From the NCBI GenBank assembly GCA_003647095.1, contig QMME01000016.1, forward strand, positions 1 to 22,169: 22,169 nucleotides of DNA. Direction: 5' to 3'. The notes under the pieces are model-generated. The model was given only the letters and a program-made list of their open reading frames with translations. It did no database searches and was not told the origin of the DNA. Position numbers and translations under genes: made by a program. Of the stretch, positions 20,615 through 22,169 are shown piece after piece (position 1 is the first letter of the stretch; each line of letters opens with the position of its first letter). This DNA is from Deltaproteobacteria bacterium (GTDB lineage: Bacteria > Myxococcota > B64-G9).

Positions 20615-22169
20615 TTACATCATGGGGTCCATGGAAAGCGCCGGATGTTCCTTCTCGGTGGGGGCGGGCAGGATCTCTTCATCTGAGGTTCCCACCGATT
20701 CGTCGGCGATACGTTCGAGCAGATCGGGCACGCCCTCATCGGCGGCGCGCTTTTCGAACTTCTCACGAAGCTCTTCCTTGAGCCGCTTGGGCATCCACAC
20801 GATGCGCTTCATGCCGCCCTCGGCACGGATGAACTTCTTGGAAGTGATGTAGTTCTTGGAATGACCCACGAACCCCGGGGTGACGGCCCCGCCGCCGACG
20901 GTGCCGGCCAGGGTGGTGAACTTCATGCCGCAGGGGGTCATGCCGTTGTAGTCGCGGTCGACGATCATGATGCCGTTGCAGGACGGCGCCAGGGCGGCGA
21001 TGCACTCGAAGCAGCCGCAGGAGGTCATGGGACTGTCCATGATGGAGTAGGCGTTGTAGAACTCCACGTTGCCCCGCGAGGCCTGCTTGACGAAGGCATT
21101 GACGCCTTCCCACTGGCCCTTGTGCTCGTCGATGGACTTGCCCTTCTCGATGGGCTGGTTGGGACCGGTGGGGTTGATCTCGAAGGCGGCCTTGCAGTCC
21201 AGCCAGGAATAGGCGCCGCACAGGCCGTTGCGCTCCGGGGTGACCACGCAGACGTGGTTGGGAGCGAACGACTGGCACAGGGTGCAGGAGTAGAAGGTGT
21301 TCTCGTCCTCGTCGGTCATGCCCTCGATGCGGGCGTCGCGCTCGGCGTAGATCTTATGCGCCTGGTCCAAAACCTCCTTGACCTTGGCTTCGTCGGTGTA
21401 GATCTTCACCTGCACCTTGTCGCAGATGCCGCCGAACTCCTGGTGGTACTTGGCGTGGAGGATGGAGCCGATGTGGCTGAGGCGGAAACCCTTGTCATAG
21501 GCGTCCTTGGAAACGCGGTACCAGGCGATGTCGCGCTGGCCGATGTGCATCACTCCCTTGGCGTAGTTCACCAGGTGGTGGATCTGCCGCTCCAGGATGG
21601 GCTCGAAATCGCTCTGCATGGTGCGCCCGGCCACCTCGACCAGTACCGCCATGCCGAAGCGGGCTACCGGTTCCACCTCGTCGAGGTCGGGACCGATGAC
21701 CTCGATCTTGCCGTCTTCCACCTCGTCCATGGGCTTGGAGGTCACCAACTCCACCACCGTGGGCGCCTTGGGACCGCCCATCTCGGCGAAGATGGCGTCT
21801 CCGCGCACGCGCTCGCCCTCGAAGGCGGGGCCGTAGGAGACCGGCACCGGCACCTTGGAGACGGTCACCTTCAGGCCGCGTACCTCGACGGCCTTGGACA
21901 CCAGCTTTTCGTAGGGGATATTGGACACCACGTGCTCGTAGGTGCAGATTCCGGTGGGCAGCACCTCGGGGATGGGGGTGTCGGCGATGACCGGGAAGCC
22001 GTAGTTCACCGCCCCCAGGCCGTTGGCATACCACTCGTCGGAGACATCGCCGAAGGTCATGGCGAAGGCGAAGATGCGGTCCTTGTTGTAGATGAGGATC
22101 TTGCGGAAATCGCCGGGCTCGAGACCGCCGAAGCTCATGGCCGCGCGGGTGGCAAACCCCATGGAGAAT
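20615..22169 (-). CDS. acsB: Acetyl-CoA synthase, bacterial type (5' end outside the window)
   Basis: Assembles acetyl-CoA from CO, a methyl group and CoA, or splits it in the reverse direction. Counted from the first Met of the visible part (22162), the A-cluster residues are C293, C296, C305 and C315 (the Fe4S4 ligands, in SCTLCQ...HVC...GLC) and C382/C384 in SCGCFEC (the distal nickel). The spacings 3, 9, 10 and 67 equal those between C506, C509, C518, C528 and C595 of the Moorella enzyme. The offset implies that about 210 N-terminal residues, including the part that contacts CODH, lie beyond the right edge. The frame is open to the last base, so the Met at 22162 is internal. The C-terminus is complete. 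First visible gene of the acs operon. Confidence 0.96.
   Translation of the reverse strand, partial: FSMGFATRAAMSFGGLEPGDFRKILIYNKDRIFAFAMTFGDVSDEWYANGLGAVNYGFPVIADTPIPEVLPTGICTYEHVVSNIPYEKLVSKAVEVRGLKVTVSKVPVPVSYGPAFEGERVRGDAIFAEMGGPKAPTVVELVTSKPMDEVEDGKIEVIGPDLDEVEPVARFGMAVLVEVAGRTMQSDFEPILERQIHHLVNYAKGVMHIGQRDIAWYRVSKDAYDKGFRLSHIGSILHAKYHQEFGGICDKVQVKIYTDEAKVKEVLDQAHKIYAERDARIEGMTDEDENTFYSCTLCQSFAPNHVCVVTPERNGLCGAYSWLDCKAAFEINPTGPNQPIEKGKSIDEHKGQWEGVNAFVKQASRGNVEFYNAYSIMDSPMTSCGCFECIAALAPSCNGIMIVDRDYNGMTPCGMKFTTLAGTVGGGAVTPGFVGHSKNYITSKKFIRAEGGMKRIVWMPKRLKEELREKFEKRAADEGVPDLLERIADESVGTSDEEILPAPTEKEHPALSMDPMM

Noticed and set aside
18998..20686. Long plus-strand open frame of 562 codons opposite acsE and acsC
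   Set aside because: Mirror of the acsC codon pattern; no family match or ribosome site, and the other strand is unmistakable.
1..22169. CRISPR arrays, tRNA, rRNA and intact insertion sequences
   Set aside because: No regularly spaced repeats, no cloverleaf-like sequences and no transposase or integrase domain were seen by eye; a covariance-model scan would be decisive for small RNAs.

Overview
The window is high-GC DNA packed with genes. It reads as part of an anaerobic or facultatively anaerobic bacterium, most likely in the Desulfobacterota (Deltaproteobacteria in the broad sense). Three things point that way: an acetyl-CoA synthase / corrinoid protein gene set with a bacterial-type AcsB, a HesB-like protein with an in-frame UGA that is best read as selenocysteine, and a protoporphyrin-type heme pathway using the oxygen-independent enzyme HemN. 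The lineage is inferred from gene content only.

Layout. (1) 71-2123, plus strand: a large protein resembling two nitroreductase domains in tandem, then a small HesB/IscA-like selenoprotein gene whose UGA is followed by a SECIS-like hairpin. (2) 2124-2546: a convergent intergenic stretch with two related hairpins, a 20-bp tandem repeat and a likely terminator. (3) 14344 down to 2547, minus strand: one very compact operon, hemE-hemN-hemH-hemY-hemA-hemC-hemD-hemL-histidine kinase-response regulator-hemB. It encodes every step from glutamyl-tRNA to protoheme plus a two-component system. Most neighbours overlap, often by the four bases ATGA. (4) 14345-16500: divergent promoters and a stress/toxin cluster, with a Phd-like antitoxin and VapC-like PIN toxin on the plus strand, and a ribbon-helix-helix antitoxin, MazF-like toxin and SRAP (YedK/HMCES) DNA-crosslink protein on the minus strand. 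Both toxin-antitoxin promoters carry palindromes over or beside their -10 boxes. (5) 16501-16729: no gene, but inverted and tandem repeats that look like the remnant of a REP/IS200-type element. (6) 22169 down to 16730, minus strand: the Wood-Ljungdahl segment acsB (5' end outside the window)-acsC-acsE-hairpin-DUF3786 gene-cooC.

How the parts work together. The heme operon would supply heme, probably for cytochromes, and its embedded sensor kinase and regulator may tie heme supply to an envelope signal. The acs segment makes or cleaves acetyl-CoA: AcsE moves the methyl group from methyltetrahydrofolate to the corrinoid protein containing AcsC, AcsB builds acetyl-CoA at its Ni-Fe-S A-cluster, and the CooC ATPase is expected to serve nickel insertion. 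The CODH subunit and the small corrinoid-protein subunit are not in the window. The least characterised points are the UGA-recoded HesB gene, the sensor system inside the heme operon, the DUF3786 gene coupled to cooC, and the tandem nitroreductase-like protein.
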